The notes: generated from the letters alone by a model not told the origin. A DNA stretch of 24,134 nt from Tieghemiomyces parasiticus (GCA_027575765.1 JANBPT010000749.1:1-24134), one strand, 5' to 3'; positions 9,243-19,010 are shown, counted from the first letter of the stretch. Numbers and translations: made by a program.

Positions 9243-10333
9243 ATGTCCGCTAGTAACCCTTACGAAGACGTTCTACGGCTAGCGGCCCAGGCCGGTCTCC
9301 GGCCCCAGGTAAGGTTAGATGGGCCAACTTTCCTAGGGAAATAAGCCATGACAGCCATTGAACCCCCTTCTAAGCCGCACCAATGTAGAGGTCTGGTCGA
9401 ATTTGGCAGTGCGAGCGAGTAACTAACTGGCTCCTCCATAGACCGTCCTGTTTATGCAAACCGACCTCCCATGTTAGCCCCAGCCGGACCTGTTGGACAA
9501 CGAGGCCGTTCCGGAATTGACGCGGCGTCGGCGGCAGGAGTTACTCACCGACACGACACGTATGTCTGAGATGCTGAGCGAACTAGTGGCGTTCCGTACA
9601 CGGACCAACAAGGTAAATATCTAGAGGGTATAGTGGCTTGTACGTATAGTACTAGCTGAGGCCAATGGATGACCCATATGGGTGATATTAACCCTACTTG
9701 TGCGATCTGCCCGGCCTTCCCGGAGATTTTCTTCTACTTTAATATCAAGGTGGCCCATCAGATCCTCGACGTGGCCGACCGCCGGCATATGCATGGTTTA
9801 GAAGACGGTCGCCAATTAGGTAAGTTTACTAGACGCCAGTCTCCCATTTTTGATTCAGAGTAATTACCTGTGTTTTGATACCAATTACCTCCAACCTCTA
9901 TCCGGCGTGTGGTGTCCATTCACACCCATACGAGCACACTAATCATCTGGCTTTCACCGCACGGTTGGGTGGGGGAGGTAATTCAGGCCGACTTATCGAG
10001 CGACTACAAAGCTTTCTAGACCACGCCAGAGAACTCGTTTCGCATCAGGCCAAGGTACGCAGCGAGCTGAAGCATAGCCACGTGGGTGACCAGCACCTCC
10101 TACTCCCGCTGGAATACCAATCCGACCTGGTAGACCTCCTCCGGCGCGTCCTGACTGTCATCCACGGGCTGCAAGGACACCTCGCCACCATCGCCAACGT
10201 TGCTGATGTAAAGTTAGATGCGCCGGCCTTGGCCGAGAGTATTCGCGAGCTGCACGGGACCGAGATGGTCTGCAGCCAGTACCTCGACGCCGCTGAGCAG
10301 TTGAGCCATGCCTGGGAACAAGTATCCAACTAA
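9243..10333 (+). CDS. Putative HAUS augmin-like complex subunit 2, four exons
   Basis: Exons: 9243-9308, 9478-9612, 9750-9819 and 9987-10333, giving 205 aa with all phases matching. Intron 1 (donor GTAAGG, branch CTAAC at 9423) may instead end at 9483, removing two residues. The intron 2 acceptor is the least certain. Intron 3 has donor GTAAGT, branch CTAAT near 9941 and acceptor TTCAG. The protein is almost all helix and coiled coil. It opens with SNPYEDVLRLAAQAGL, like the NPW-type N-terminus of HAUS2. Its C-terminal half (LLLPLEYQSDLVDLLRRV, then HGLQGHLATI) parallels the LPIE..Y...L and HLETI pattern of animal HAUS2 at the same spacing, and total length is similar (about 235 in animals). 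Augmin recruits gamma-tubulin to spindle microtubules to nucleate branches. The family call rests on remembered patterns and needs a profile search. Confidence 0.6.
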
Positions 10334-11004
10334 ATTATTAAACGAGCTATATTCAAGTATGAGACCAGTGAAGTTCAGGCGACATTGGCAATGTAACACA
10401 ACCAGATACTTCACTTGAGACTCACCAGGGGGGGGGGGTTATATTACATGGTTTGGCCGATGCCGGCCGCCCTATTACCACGGTGTACCGTGTTAAAGTT
10501 TACGGGCAATGGTATTCGCGTGAGATCCGTATAAAGAGCTGTTTCTAGCCCCAGCCAATAATTTCGGCAGCTCTCTTTGTCGGAGGACACGCCAATAGAG
10601 CCGGAAAATCGGACACTCCAAGTTGGGCTCGGCCATCATAGGGTCTGTTTGATGCACGCACGGAGACGAATGACCACCGGGCTGAGCCTGTAGGCCAATA
10701 AAATGACAGCAAGCCTTGCTCGCATAAGATATATACGGCCCCTACTGTGCCATCTGCGGTAAGTCTCAACGGCCGGTTAGAGAAAAGGTGAAAAGACTCA
10801 GTTTAATCAACCAGCTACTACTTCGTGCTGGAGTTTAGGCGGTATCGAGACAGGGAAAGTAAAGAAACGTATAATATTCGTACAGAGAGCGATGGTAGAC
10901 CACCCATGGTGGTCTGGTGACAAAGACCACAACAAAATTGGGTGGCCTTGACACGTGTTGTGGACCAGAGTTGGACTGGTGCTGTCGGTAGACACAGCGA
11001 CGGC
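10334..11004. other. Spacer between convergent genes
   Basis: This 671-bp spacer lies between the stops of the HAUS2-like gene and the Pmp3-like gene. An ATTAAA just after the HAUS2 stop could serve as its poly(A) signal. A run of eleven G lies at 10428-10438. No open frame with family resemblance was seen. Confidence 0.55.
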
Positions 11005-11536
11005 TTAGGGCTTACGGTCGCTAGCCTTGGTCTTGGTGTCGCCCTTGACTGGAAGGCGGGTGAAGGGCAGATAAGTGGCGGTGGGGTTTGTTAGAGTCAA
11101 TGCAGACAGTTCGAAAGGGGTTGGCAGAATTTCGGAGGAAAATGAAACTTTGCAGGTCTTCTTGTACGCCCAACCTAGTAATCTATTGCTTACCAATGCT
11201 GCCGTAGCTGGGTGGGGCGTCATGCTGCTGGGAGGAGGAGGAGGGGCCCTGGGCCCCACGGGGGTCGTGCACGACGATAACGTTACCGCCTTCGCGTTGG
11301 TGCTGCTGGTGACCGTCACAGCGGGGCTGGACATGGGTGGGTAGCTGCTGGTAGTCGCCGCCACTATACTTGATGACCAAGTACCAGGCGTGAATGACAC
11401 CGGGCACGTACCCGAGAATGGTGAGGGCGCAGTTGATGATGAAATCGGCACCGCAACCGCGCTTCAGCAGGGCGCCTAGCGGCGGGAAGAGGAAGCCAAT
11501 CAGGAGCAATAGGACGTCGGTGGTGTTGAGCGCCAT
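11005..11536 (-). CDS. Pmp3/UPF0057 family membrane protein with PPxY tail (Sna3-like), two exons
   Basis: Exon 1 is 11194-11536 and exon 2 is 11005-11048; the 145-bp intron has donor GTAAGC, branch CTAAC and acceptor TTCCAG. The spliced product is 128 aa. Residues 8-24 and 33-55 are two hydrophobic helices with the Pmp3 hallmark pattern FPPLGALLKRGCGADFIIN (17-35) and LGYVPGVIHAWY (41-52). The Gln/His/Ser-rich cytosolic tail contains APPSY (107-111), a PPxY motif. Yeast Sna3 and Sna4 are Pmp3 relatives whose PPxY binds the ubiquitin ligase Rsp5 and directs vacuolar sorting; the same is inferred here. If the intron were retained the protein would end Gly-Lys-Gln after Ile114, instead of the basic tail VKGDTKTKASDRKP. 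PPxY would remain in both forms. Confidence 0.88.
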
Positions 11537-11664
11537 GGTGCACGGGCGGGGATGTCTCGGTGGGAAGGGGTTGGTAAGGCTGGGTTTGATGGAGACTTGG
11601 AAAACTAGAAAGGAAAGGCGGAATGGTGAAGCTCAGGAATGGCCAACTGGAAATGGGCGGGTTT

Positions 11665-11669
11665 ATTGG
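11665..11669 (-). promoter_or_regulatory. CCAAT motif upstream of the Pmp3-like gene
   Basis: The minus strand reads CCAATAAA about 130 bases upstream of the ATG at 11536. It is a possible CCAAT box; the motif is short and could be chance. Confidence 0.25.
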
Positions 11670-13078
11670 GAAAAGAAATAGGCCAGGGCGGGTAACGGGT
11701 CATTGGAGAGGAGGGGGGGCTCGGCAGTGGAGCGGTGACAGTATTACAGGGGTCTCCCGCAGCAGGTGACGCCAGGTTAGGGCTGCTGGCGTTGCTTAGG
11801 GAGTATTGGCAAGCAGGGAGGGAGGGCGATACGGAGTGGGAAACGTCATGTGGCCATGCTACTCCCCCCAGGCCTAGCCGGCCGTACGATCGTCCCTAGT
11901 ACTGTTTAGTTCACCCGGCCCCATCTCTCGGTCTTTGGTGATGACGAAACTATTGAGGGGTCGCAGACGGTGGGGACGCCTACTTGAACTCTCGGCCCCG
12001 CAAGGTGCCGCGCAGCGTGGCCACTATCGTACCGCCTAGTTGCAGCGAGGGGCTCTGCATCTGTTACGCTGGGGATCATCCGCCAAGTCGCCTTTAGCGT
12101 TTCTCCTGTGAGCCTCCGCCCCCACGCCTTGTTTTGTAGGTCCATGGTACCTAGTCAGGCTATGGGTCTCCTCTATACATGGGGCGATTTGTGACGCAAA
12201 ACTCCGTGTCCCACGACGGCCGGTCCAAGGTACCCCCCTCCTCGCCCTCTATGATGGTGGTCCGGAATCTTCAAGATAAATAGTCAAGCACCCCTCTACA
12301 GCTCGGCGAGCATCGGGTGGGCTGGGCCGCACCTTCAATTGGGCCAATCCTGTCCTCCCATTGCGGCTAAAATAACTGACGTCATGTGGCCCATGCAGCC
12401 AAACCGCCGGTGTAGATGGCCTGGGTGATGGCCCGCAACGCTGGGCCGACTTGGCTCTGTGAAGGGAGGACTTCGCCGTGGCCAGGAACCGCTGCCGCGT
12501 CGAGAGAGAAAGGTGTACCTTTGTACATAACCTTCGTAAACTAGTCAATGCGGTCGCTAAGGGCCGCCCGTAACCAGGCATGGTGGCTCCGGTGGTAAAG
12601 GAGCAGGACATGGGCCCTTTCGTTGGCCACAGGGATATTGGACGACTGGACGGCAGAGCATGACCCCGTTATCACCGCTGCCGCACCCTACCAGTCCCAG
12701 GGGGATCCCCCGACGACCCTTTATCGATAGGCCTCTCCCAGCAGATCCCCTAATTGGCGTTCTGACGTGTCGACCTGGTCTCAAACCCAGCCGGGCGATG
12801 TAGGAGACCCCCCCCCCACAACAGGTCTTACCACATTAGTCCCACTCGCCGCTATACGTCGCACGTTGTACCCTGACTGGCGCACTAGTTCCACAAGGCC
12901 CTCCCCCCACCCCATCGTCTATTGCTCAGTAGGGCCCATCAGCGCTCCGCACTCCCCCAACGCTGCGTAATCGACCTGCCCACCCCGCCTGCGCAAGAGT
13001 CTCCAGGCCCTTTCCCCGGTCTCTTACCGCGCCGAGCACCCAGTCCACCCGATCCGCTCCGCCCCCTTTTTCCTTTCC

Positions 13079-13084
13079 TTTATA
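13079..13084 (+). promoter_or_regulatory. TATA-like box of the phosphoglycerate mutase gene
   Basis: TTTATA about 95 bases before the ATG at 13179. It is followed by a pyrimidine-rich leader (TTCACTTAAC, then CTTCCTCCTTCACC), a common feature of strongly expressed fungal genes. Assigned by position. Confidence 0.45.
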
Positions 13085-13178
13085 CTTCAGCTCAGCCGGC
13101 TCCTCTCCGTGCTCCCTTTGTCCCATTTCGCTTCACTTAACTATTCAACCTTGTCACTTCCTCCTTCACCACTCCACT

Positions 13179-14714
13179 ATGACCAAGACCGCCCCTAAGA
13201 ACAAGGCCTGCCTGATCGTCATCGACGGCTGGGGCATCGCCCCCGAGCCCAACACCAAGGGCGACGCCATTTGGCACGCCGAGACCCCAGTCATGGACAA
13301 GCTCGAGAAGGAATACCCCTTCGCCAAGCTGTTCGCCCACGGTAACGCCGTGGGTCTCCCCGAGGGCCTCATGGGCAACTCCGAGGTGGGCCACCTCAAC
13401 ATCGGCGCCGGTCGCATCGTTTACCAAGACATCGTGCGCATTGACCTGGCCCTCAAGAAGAACGAGTTTGGCTCCACCCCCAACATCCGCGCCTCATTCC
13501 AGCACGCCAAGGACACCAACGGCCGCCTGCACCTGCTGGGTCTGGTGTCGGACGGCGGCGTCCACGGCCACATCAAGCACCTGTTCGGCCTGCTCCGCGT
13601 GGCCAAGGATATGGGCATTCCAGAGACCTATGTGCATTTCTTCGCCGACGGCCGCGACACTTCTCCGCGCTCCACCACCCGGTACCTCAAGGAGCTGCTG
13701 GATTTCATGGCCGAGCTAAAGTACGGCCGTCTGGCCACCATCACCGGGCGCTACTACGCCATGGACCGCGACAAGCGCTGGGAGCGGATCCAGATTGCCT
13801 TCGACGGCATGACCCAGGGCAAGGGCGAGAAGACTGACGACCCGATGGCCACCGTGGAGGCCCGCTACGCCAAGGATGAAACGGACGAGTTCCTCAAGCC
13901 CATCATTGTGGACGAGGCCGGCCAGATTGGTGACAACGATACCCTCTTCTTCTTTGACTTCCGCGCCGACCGCATGCGCGAGATCACCCAGACCTTTGGC
14001 ATCGCGCCTCCACCGTTCGACGCCAAGGTGCCGAGCAACCTGCACATCACCACCATGACCCGCTACAAGACTGACTTCCCGTTCCACATTGCCTTCCCGC
14101 CGCACAGCATGAAGAACGTGTTGGCCGAGTGGCTGGGCCACCTCGAGGTCCCGCAGTGCCACGTGGCTGAGACCGAGAAGTATGCTCACGTCACTTTCTT
14201 CTTCAACGGCGGTACCGAGGCCCAGTTCCCTGAAGAACACCGTGATCTCATCGCGTCGCCCAAGGTGGCCACTTACGACTTGGATCCCAAGATGAGCGCG
14301 GGCCCCGTGGGCGACAAGGTGGCCGAGGAGGTTGCGTCCGGCAAGTACCCGTTCGTCATGTGCAATTTTGCGCCGCCCGACATGGTGGGCCACACGGGTA
14401 TCTACGAGGCCGCCATCAAGGGCGTGGAGGCCACCGATCAGGCCATCGGAACCATTTACGAGGCCTGCAAGAAGCACGGCTACGCCCTGTTCGTCACCTC
14501 CGACCACGGTAACGCCGAAAAAATGCTCAGCGACGACCACAAGAGCCCCCATACCGCCCATACCACCGCCCAGGTGCCCTTCGTCATGACCTCCAACGAC
14601 AGAAAGTTCAAGCCTCGTGATGACGGCGCCCTCTGCGATGTCGCCCCCACGATCCTGGCCTACATGGGTCTACCGCAGCCCGAGGAAATGACCGGCAGCT
14701 CCCTGCTGGCCTAG
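13179..14714 (+). CDS. 2,3-bisphosphoglycerate-independent phosphoglycerate mutase
   Basis: Intronless, 511 aa, the usual length for this enzyme (510-520). It interconverts 3- and 2-phosphoglycerate in cytosolic glycolysis and gluconeogenesis through a phosphoserine intermediate with two Mn ions. Visible active-site elements: Asp16 (VIDGWG), nucleophile Ser68 (MGNSEVGH), SDGGVHGH (124-131), FADGRDT (155-161), FDFRADR (259-265), Asp401/His405 (DMVGHTG), Asp442/His443 (SDHGN) and HTAHTT (458-463). All metal and substrate motifs are intact. Codons are strongly C-ended, the most biased in the window, which fits high expression. It has no sequence relationship to the cofactor-dependent mutase of yeast. 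It stands alone, with about 1 kb of spacer on its 3' side. Confidence 0.98.
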   Translation: MTKTAPKNKACLIVIDGWGIAPEPNTKGDAIWHAETPVMDKLEKEYPFAKLFAHGNAVGLPEGLMGNSEVGHLNIGAGRIVYQDIVRIDLALKKNEFGSTPNIRASFQHAKDTNGRLHLLGLVSDGGVHGHIKHLFGLLRVAKDMGIPETYVHFFADGRDTSPRSTTRYLKELLDFMAELKYGRLATITGRYYAMDRDKRWERIQIAFDGMTQGKGEKTDDPMATVEARYAKDETDEFLKPIIVDEAGQIGDNDTLFFFDFRADRMREITQTFGIAPPPFDAKVPSNLHITTMTRYKTDFPFHIAFPPHSMKNVLAEWLGHLEVPQCHVAETEKYAHVTFFFNGGTEAQFPEEHRDLIASPKVATYDLDPKMSAGPVGDKVAEEVASGKYPFVMCNFAPPDMVGHTGIYEAAIKGVEATDQAIGTIYEACKKHGYALFVTSDHGNAEKMLSDDHKSPHTAHTTAQVPFVMTSNDRKFKPRDDGALCDVAPTILAYMGLPQPEEMTGSSLLA

Positions 14715-14838
14715 ACAGAGGCCGTTGATTGGCGTACTTCGTGTCTCGGACGACCCGTTTAAGGGCTGACCATTCATTCTATTTTTTTCGTTTTTCAAGG
14801 CACCTCATTTTATTCCGGTTGGGCCGATAAAATTTCAC

Positions 14839-14844
14839 ATTAAA
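14839..14844 (+). terminator. Possible poly(A) signal ATTAAA after phosphoglycerate mutase
   Basis: ATTAAA 125 bases past the stop, in an AT-richer segment following a T-rich run at 14782-14797. A GATAAA lies just upstream at 14826. The choice between them is uncertain. Confidence 0.35.
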
Positions 14845-15598
14845 AGGGCTGGATTAGATATTCCAAAGCGCGTAAGCCGTCGTGGGGTTGTCAGGTCGAT
14901 TTGGATGTATAGGGGTCAGCGACAAGTTGTACAGAGGATGTATATAAATCGCCACAAGTGTATACCCGATAGGTGTTCTATATGACGGCTGTGATGCCCA
15001 AAAACCCGCACTAGGTCAGTGCAGGTTAGCATCACCTTGTATCTCCGACACGTGTACGCCACCATGCGACCGACTGCCACCTCGCAGGATATGGCCATGC
15101 ATCTCCGTCCGAACTTATACTATTTACATGAACTCACAAAACCTTTGGTCCCCCCCCCGTAGCCACCTCCGAAACTGTGACCCCTCGCAGCTCAGTCTTG
15201 CTATATGAACCACCGAGTTCGCCTTCGTGAACCCGGTCTCCGTTTTTGTTACCTTTCATAAGTTTGAATTGCTTGACGAGTGCGTAGCACTTTTGCTATC
15301 TACAAGTGGTCCCCTATTCCTACCCCCTACCCTTATAATCCCCTCTGCTACGCCGTCCCTCCCTCGACTCCCATAGCCTCCGGTACGGACACCACGGTAT
15401 CGCTGGCGTTTTACGGTGGGTAAAACGCTCGCCTTACTGCTGTGGTGAGCCGTTGCCGCAGCTGCCGCAGCAGATTGGCAGTCTTTGCTGGCTTTCACCG
15501 GTATTTTTTCGGCCGCAGTCGGCCGCACCCTAACGGTTTCCTTAGGCCGCCACTCTCGAGGACCTGCCGCCTCGGGGACACCAGTGAATGGCGTGCGG

Positions 15599-15605
15599 TA
15601 TAAAG
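15599..15605 (+). promoter_or_regulatory. TATA box of the Rqc2/Tae2 gene
   Basis: TATAAAG, 168 bases upstream of the ATG at 15767, followed by a pyrimidine-rich leader. A second AT-rich element (GATATAAT) sits only 18 bases before the ATG and is too close to act as a TATA box. Confidence 0.5.
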
Positions 15606-15766
15606 CGACCACCGGTTGCCCTCTCCCATCTCTCGCATACGTCACAAGTGCATCCAGTCCTCGCTCTTCGACCCTTCCCGCCTTATTACGCCCCCCTCCC
15701 TTTCAGTGTGCACATCTCTTTGCATTTCTTTATTCCCATCGCACCCGCTCGATATAATCAACGCCG

Positions 15767-18700
15767 ATGAAGCAGCGCTTTTCGGCCCTCGATGTGTGCG
15801 CCTCGGTCACCGACATCCGCCGTAAGGTGGTGGGCCACCGCCTACAGAACGTCTACGATGTGAACAGCAAGACGTACCTGCTCAAGTTCGCCAAGCCCGA
15901 CACCAAGGCGTTCCTGCTGGTCGAGTCTGGGATCCGCCTGCACACGACAGACTTCACGCGGGGCAAGTCTAACACCCCGTCCAACTTTTGCATGAAGCTC
16001 CGCAAGCATCTCCGGACCAGACGTCTCACCAACGTGACTCAGTTGGGCCTGGACCGGATCGTGGACTTTGAATTTGCTGGCGGCGACTATGTGCCCACGT
16101 ATCACCTTATCACCGAATTTTATGCGGCAGGGAACGTCATTCTGACTGACGGAGACTACCGCATCCTGTCGCTGCTCCGCGTGGTCCAACCCAGCGAGGA
16201 CATCCGCATTGCCGTGGGCCAAGTCTACGATCTGGTTGCCTTTGGTCGTCCCTTCGTGCCCGTGACGGCCGACGCCCTGTTGCATGTGCTTCAGGGCGTC
16301 AAACCCGGCGACCAACTCAAAAAGACCCTGGCCGCACGAACTGTCTACGGGCCGCAGCTGGCCGAACACGCCATTCTGTCGGCTGGCCTGATTCCGAATG
16401 CTAAGGTTGGGGCCGTGCCGGGCCTCCTGGACCCCGATGGCGCGACGTTCCAGGCGCTGCTCCGGCAGCTCGAGGCGGCCGACCAGTGGATCCGGGACTG
16501 CATGACTACGCCCCAGCCTGGCTATATCCTGACGGCACCGGCGCCTGAGCGGCCGGCCTCGACCGCCAACCACGGTGACGAGCCTGAGGCTAGCACCCCT
16601 GGTGAGGTGTTTGTTGAGTTTCACCCTTTCCTCTTCGCCCAGTTCCAGGACAAGCCTATCAAGCGTTTTGACCACTTTGATCAGGCCGTCGACCAGTTCT
16701 TCTCCTTAATTGAAACCCAGAAAGCTGAGGTCGGGGTCCGGGCCCAGGAGACCAACGCGGTTAAGAAACTCGCCGCGATCCGTCGTGAGCACGAGGGCCG
16801 TATCGCCGGCCTAGAGCGGGCCCAGCAGGTGAACGTCACCAAAGCGTCCCTCCTGCATGAACACCGCGAACTGGTGGACCTCGCCATCACGGCCATTCGC
16901 AATGCCGTGGCTGGCGGGCTGAGCTGGAAAGACATTGACGACCTACTAGCCACTCAGCGCGCACAGGGCAACCCGGTGGCCGCCCTGGTCCACGGGCTCA
17001 AACTCCAGAGCAACCAGGTCACCCTGGCCTTGCGGCCAGCGGATGTACCCGATGGGGAGGATGAGGACGGTAGCAGCGCCGACGATCTGTTCGCCAGCGA
17101 CAGCGACGAAGAGGCCCAGGCACCCCCCCGGAAAACGACAAGGGCTATTTCTGCGCCGCCTTCGGCAGTGGCCCCCGTCCTCGTGGATGTGGACATTTAC
17201 CAGTCTGCCTTCGCTAACGCCCAAACCTACTTTGACGTCAAGAAGCGGTCAGCAGTCAAACACGAGAAGACCGTGGCGGTCTCGACCAAGGCCATGCGTA
17301 ACGCCGAGCGCACGATTCAGGGCAATCTAAAGGAGCACCGTACCACCGTGACCATCAACAAGATGCGTAAGCCGTACTGGTTCGAGCGGTTCCTGTGGTG
17401 CATCACATCGGACGGCCATCTGGTCCTAGCTGGGCGCGACATGCAGCAAAACGAGCTCTTGGTGCAGAAACACCTGGGTAAGGATGACCTTTACGTCCAC
17501 GCTGACCTGCACGGCGCTGCATCGGTGGTGATCAAGAACCCCGGCCCTGGCGAGGTCCCGCCCAGTACTCTGCTCCAAGCCGGCGTCATGTCTGTATGCC
17601 AGAGCAAAGCCTGGGAGGCCAAGATCGTGACCAGCGCCTGGTGGGTCCGCGCCCACCAAGTGTCCAAGAGCGCCCCCACGGGTGAGTACCTCACCACGGG
17701 CAGCTTCATGATCCGTGGCCGCAAGAATTTCTTGCCCCCGGGCCAGCTCGTGTACGGATTCGGCTTCTTATTCCGCCTGGAGGAATCGTGTATCGGTAAG
17801 CACCTGGCCGAGCACCGCCGCCACCGAGCCGAGGACGAAGCCGACGGGCCTGTGGCTGAGGAGCCCCATCCCGAGGCCGATCCGGCCGACGCGACGGAGG
17901 AATTCGAGCGCGCCCGCTCTAAGTACAACCTTGACGAACTGACCGCGTCGGAAACGGAAGTGATCGACGCCCCCGCACCGGTGGCCCCCAAAGCCGCTAA
18001 GGGAGATGCGGCCGACGGCGCCGGCGCCAGCGGTAAGCGTGCTCTCACAGCCAAGGAGAAACGCGACCGGCGCAAGAAAAAGGACCCCGTGGAGCCAACG
18101 CCCGCGGCGGACCAGGTCGCCGAGGACCTGCGACAAGTCACCATCAATGAGCCGCCGGCGGCAAAGTCGGGCCCTGACAATGGCAGTGTCCCGAGTCTGA
18201 TCAAGAACCCTCACCTGCGTGGCAAAAAGGGCAAACTCAAGAAGATCAAAAAGAAGTACGCCGACCAGGACGAAGAGGACCGAGCACGTATGATGGAACG
18301 GATTGGTGCGGCGGTCCCACCGCCGCCCCCAACAGCGACATTTTCGGAGACCGCCACGCCATCAATTGCCGCCTCTACCGAGGGAGACGGACCGGAACCA
18401 GCTGGGCAATCCGAATTCAAACCTAATCTATCGGGAATTACCTCACCGGATACCCCAGCGGACGTCGACAATGGTGAATCGGACTCAGAGGACCACCAGG
18501 CTGGCAAGTTGGGCGTCGCCTCCAACAGCCTTGGAGCCACTGACGCGGCAGAGGAAGAAGAGATCCGGCAACTCCTGCTCGAGGAAAACATTGTGCCGAT
18601 CGATCCCGAGGACAACGTATCCCTCCTCGACACCCTCACCGCCACGCCCTTCCCCGACGACATTTTACTGTCGGCCGTACCCGTGTGCGCCCCCTACAGC

Positions 18701-18940
18701 GCTCTCCAACGGTACAAGTACAAGGTGAAATTGACCCCAGGGGCCCTTAAGAAGGGTAAGGCGTGTAAATCGGCCCTGGCCGTGTTTCTCAACCAGTCCG
18801 GGGCCACCCCGCTGGAGAAAACTCTCATCAAGAACGTACCTGACGCCGACCTGATCGCGCAGATGCTAGGCAAGGTAAAGGTGTCGGCCCCCAATTTCGA
18901 CGCGGCCAAGAAAGCGGCCAAGAAGGGCGGTGGTAAGTGA
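15767..18940 (+). CDS. TAE2: Ribosome quality control complex subunit 2 (Rqc2/Tae2/NEMF)
   Basis: Intronless, 1057 aa (yeast Tae2 is 1038). It binds stalled 60S subunits carrying peptidyl-tRNA, helps recruit the Ltn1 ligase and, in yeast, directs C-terminal Ala/Thr (CAT) tailing. The NFACT-N domain fills about 1-230, opening MKQRFSALDV. A helical and coiled-coil middle runs from about 320 to 530. The NFACT-R domain starts near 533 (RKPYWFERFLW) with KDDLYVHADLHGA and MIRGRKNFLPPGQL. An acidic/basic low-complexity linker spans about 670-925, and NFACT-C is about 930-1050 (EEEIRQLLLEENI, YKVKLTPGALKKGKA). Residues matching yeast Asp9, Asp98 and Arg99, required for CAT tailing, are present as Asp9, Asp96 and Arg97 (LGLDRIV). 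The protein ends in a Lys-rich tail. It converges on the Sas10 gene with 222 bp between stops. Confidence 0.96.
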   Translation: MKQRFSALDVCASVTDIRRKVVGHRLQNVYDVNSKTYLLKFAKPDTKAFLLVESGIRLHTTDFTRGKSNTPSNFCMKLRKHLRTRRLTNVTQLGLDRIVDFEFAGGDYVPTYHLITEFYAAGNVILTDGDYRILSLLRVVQPSEDIRIAVGQVYDLVAFGRPFVPVTADALLHVLQGVKPGDQLKKTLAARTVYGPQLAEHAILSAGLIPNAKVGAVPGLLDPDGATFQALLRQLEAADQWIRDCMTTPQPGYILTAPAPERPASTANHGDEPEASTPGEVFVEFHPFLFAQFQDKPIKRFDHFDQAVDQFFSLIETQKAEVGVRAQETNAVKKLAAIRREHEGRIAGLERAQQVNVTKASLLHEHRELVDLAITAIRNAVAGGLSWKDIDDLLATQRAQGNPVAALVHGLKLQSNQVTLALRPADVPDGEDEDGSSADDLFASDSDEEAQAPPRKTTRAISAPPSAVAPVLVDVDIYQSAFANAQTYFDVKKRSAVKHEKTVAVSTKAMRNAERTIQGNLKEHRTTVTINKMRKPYWFERFLWCITSDGHLVLAGRDMQQNELLVQKHLGKDDLYVHADLHGAASVVIKNPGPGEVPPSTLLQAGVMSVCQSKAWEAKIVTSAWWVRAHQVSKSAPTGEYLTTGSFMIRGRKNFLPPGQLVYGFGFLFRLEESCIGKHLAEHRRHRAEDEADGPVAEEPHPEADPADATEEFERARSKYNLDELTASETEVIDAPAPVAPKAAKGDAADGAGASGKRALTAKEKRDRRKKKDPVEPTPAADQVAEDLRQVTINEPPAAKSGPDNGSVPSLIKNPHLRGKKGKLKKIKKKYADQDEEDRARMMERIGAAVPPPPPTATFSETATPSIAASTEGDGPEPAGQSEFKPNLSGITSPDTPADVDNGESDSEDHQAGKLGVASNSLGATDAAEEEEIRQLLLEENIVPIDPEDNVSLLDTLTATPFPDDILLSAVPVCAPYSALQRYKYKVKLTPGALKKGKACKSALAVFLNQSGATPLEKTLIKNVPDADLIAQMLGKVKVSAPNFDAAKKAAKKGGGK

Positions 18941-19004
18941 GTCACCTGTAGCATTGGACCTCTGGCGGCTGCTTGGTAGTCTCCTATGGCGCACGCACGG
19001 CCGC

Positions 19005-19010
19005 AATAAA
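19005..19010 (+). terminator. Poly(A) signal AATAAA of the Rqc2/Tae2 gene
   Basis: Canonical hexamer 65 bases past the stop at 18940, in the short intergenic segment shared with the convergent Sas10 gene. Confidence 0.6.

Larger units (their letters stand above)
11537..13178. other. Spacer between divergent genes, with a doubtful minus-strand gene relic
   Basis: This 1.64 kb interval carries the promoters of the Pmp3-like gene (-) and phosphoglycerate mutase (+). It contains a run of ten C at 12808-12817. In one minus-strand frame, about 12030-12900, fairly protein-like stretches such as ANERAHVLLLYHRSHHAWLR alternate with stop codons. GC by codon position is uneven there, but the stop density is no lower than chance, so no gene is called. 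Confidence 0.5.
14715..15766. other. Spacer between phosphoglycerate mutase and the Rqc2 gene
   Basis: About 1.05 kb. It includes the phosphoglycerate mutase 3' UTR, a run of nine C at 15150-15158 and the promoter of the Rqc2 gene. A 129-codon minus-strand frame (15256-15645) begins at GTG, is rich in Arg/Gly/Ser/Ala and overlies that promoter; it is not called. Confidence 0.55.

Noticed and set aside
4567..10850. 13-mer GTTTAGGCGGTAT shared by two spacers (near 4567 and 10835)
   Set aside because: Several 13-mers are expected to recur by chance in 24 kb, and flanking sequence does not match.
11005..11451. 148-codon minus-strand frame overlapping the Pmp3-like gene
   Set aside because: Most of it is off-frame to the Pmp3 core. 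Only its last 14 codons are real, as exon 2 after splicing.
13716..14561. Long antisense frame (281 codons) inside phosphoglycerate mutase, and similar frames in the subtilase and Rqc2 genes
   Set aside because: These are shadows of strongly GC3-biased coding sequence on the other strand; they carry Val/Gly/His/Arg-rich nonsense without motifs.
15256..15645. 129-codon minus-strand frame rich in Arg and Gly
   Set aside because: It begins with GTG, has biased composition and overlies the TATA box and leader of the Rqc2 gene.
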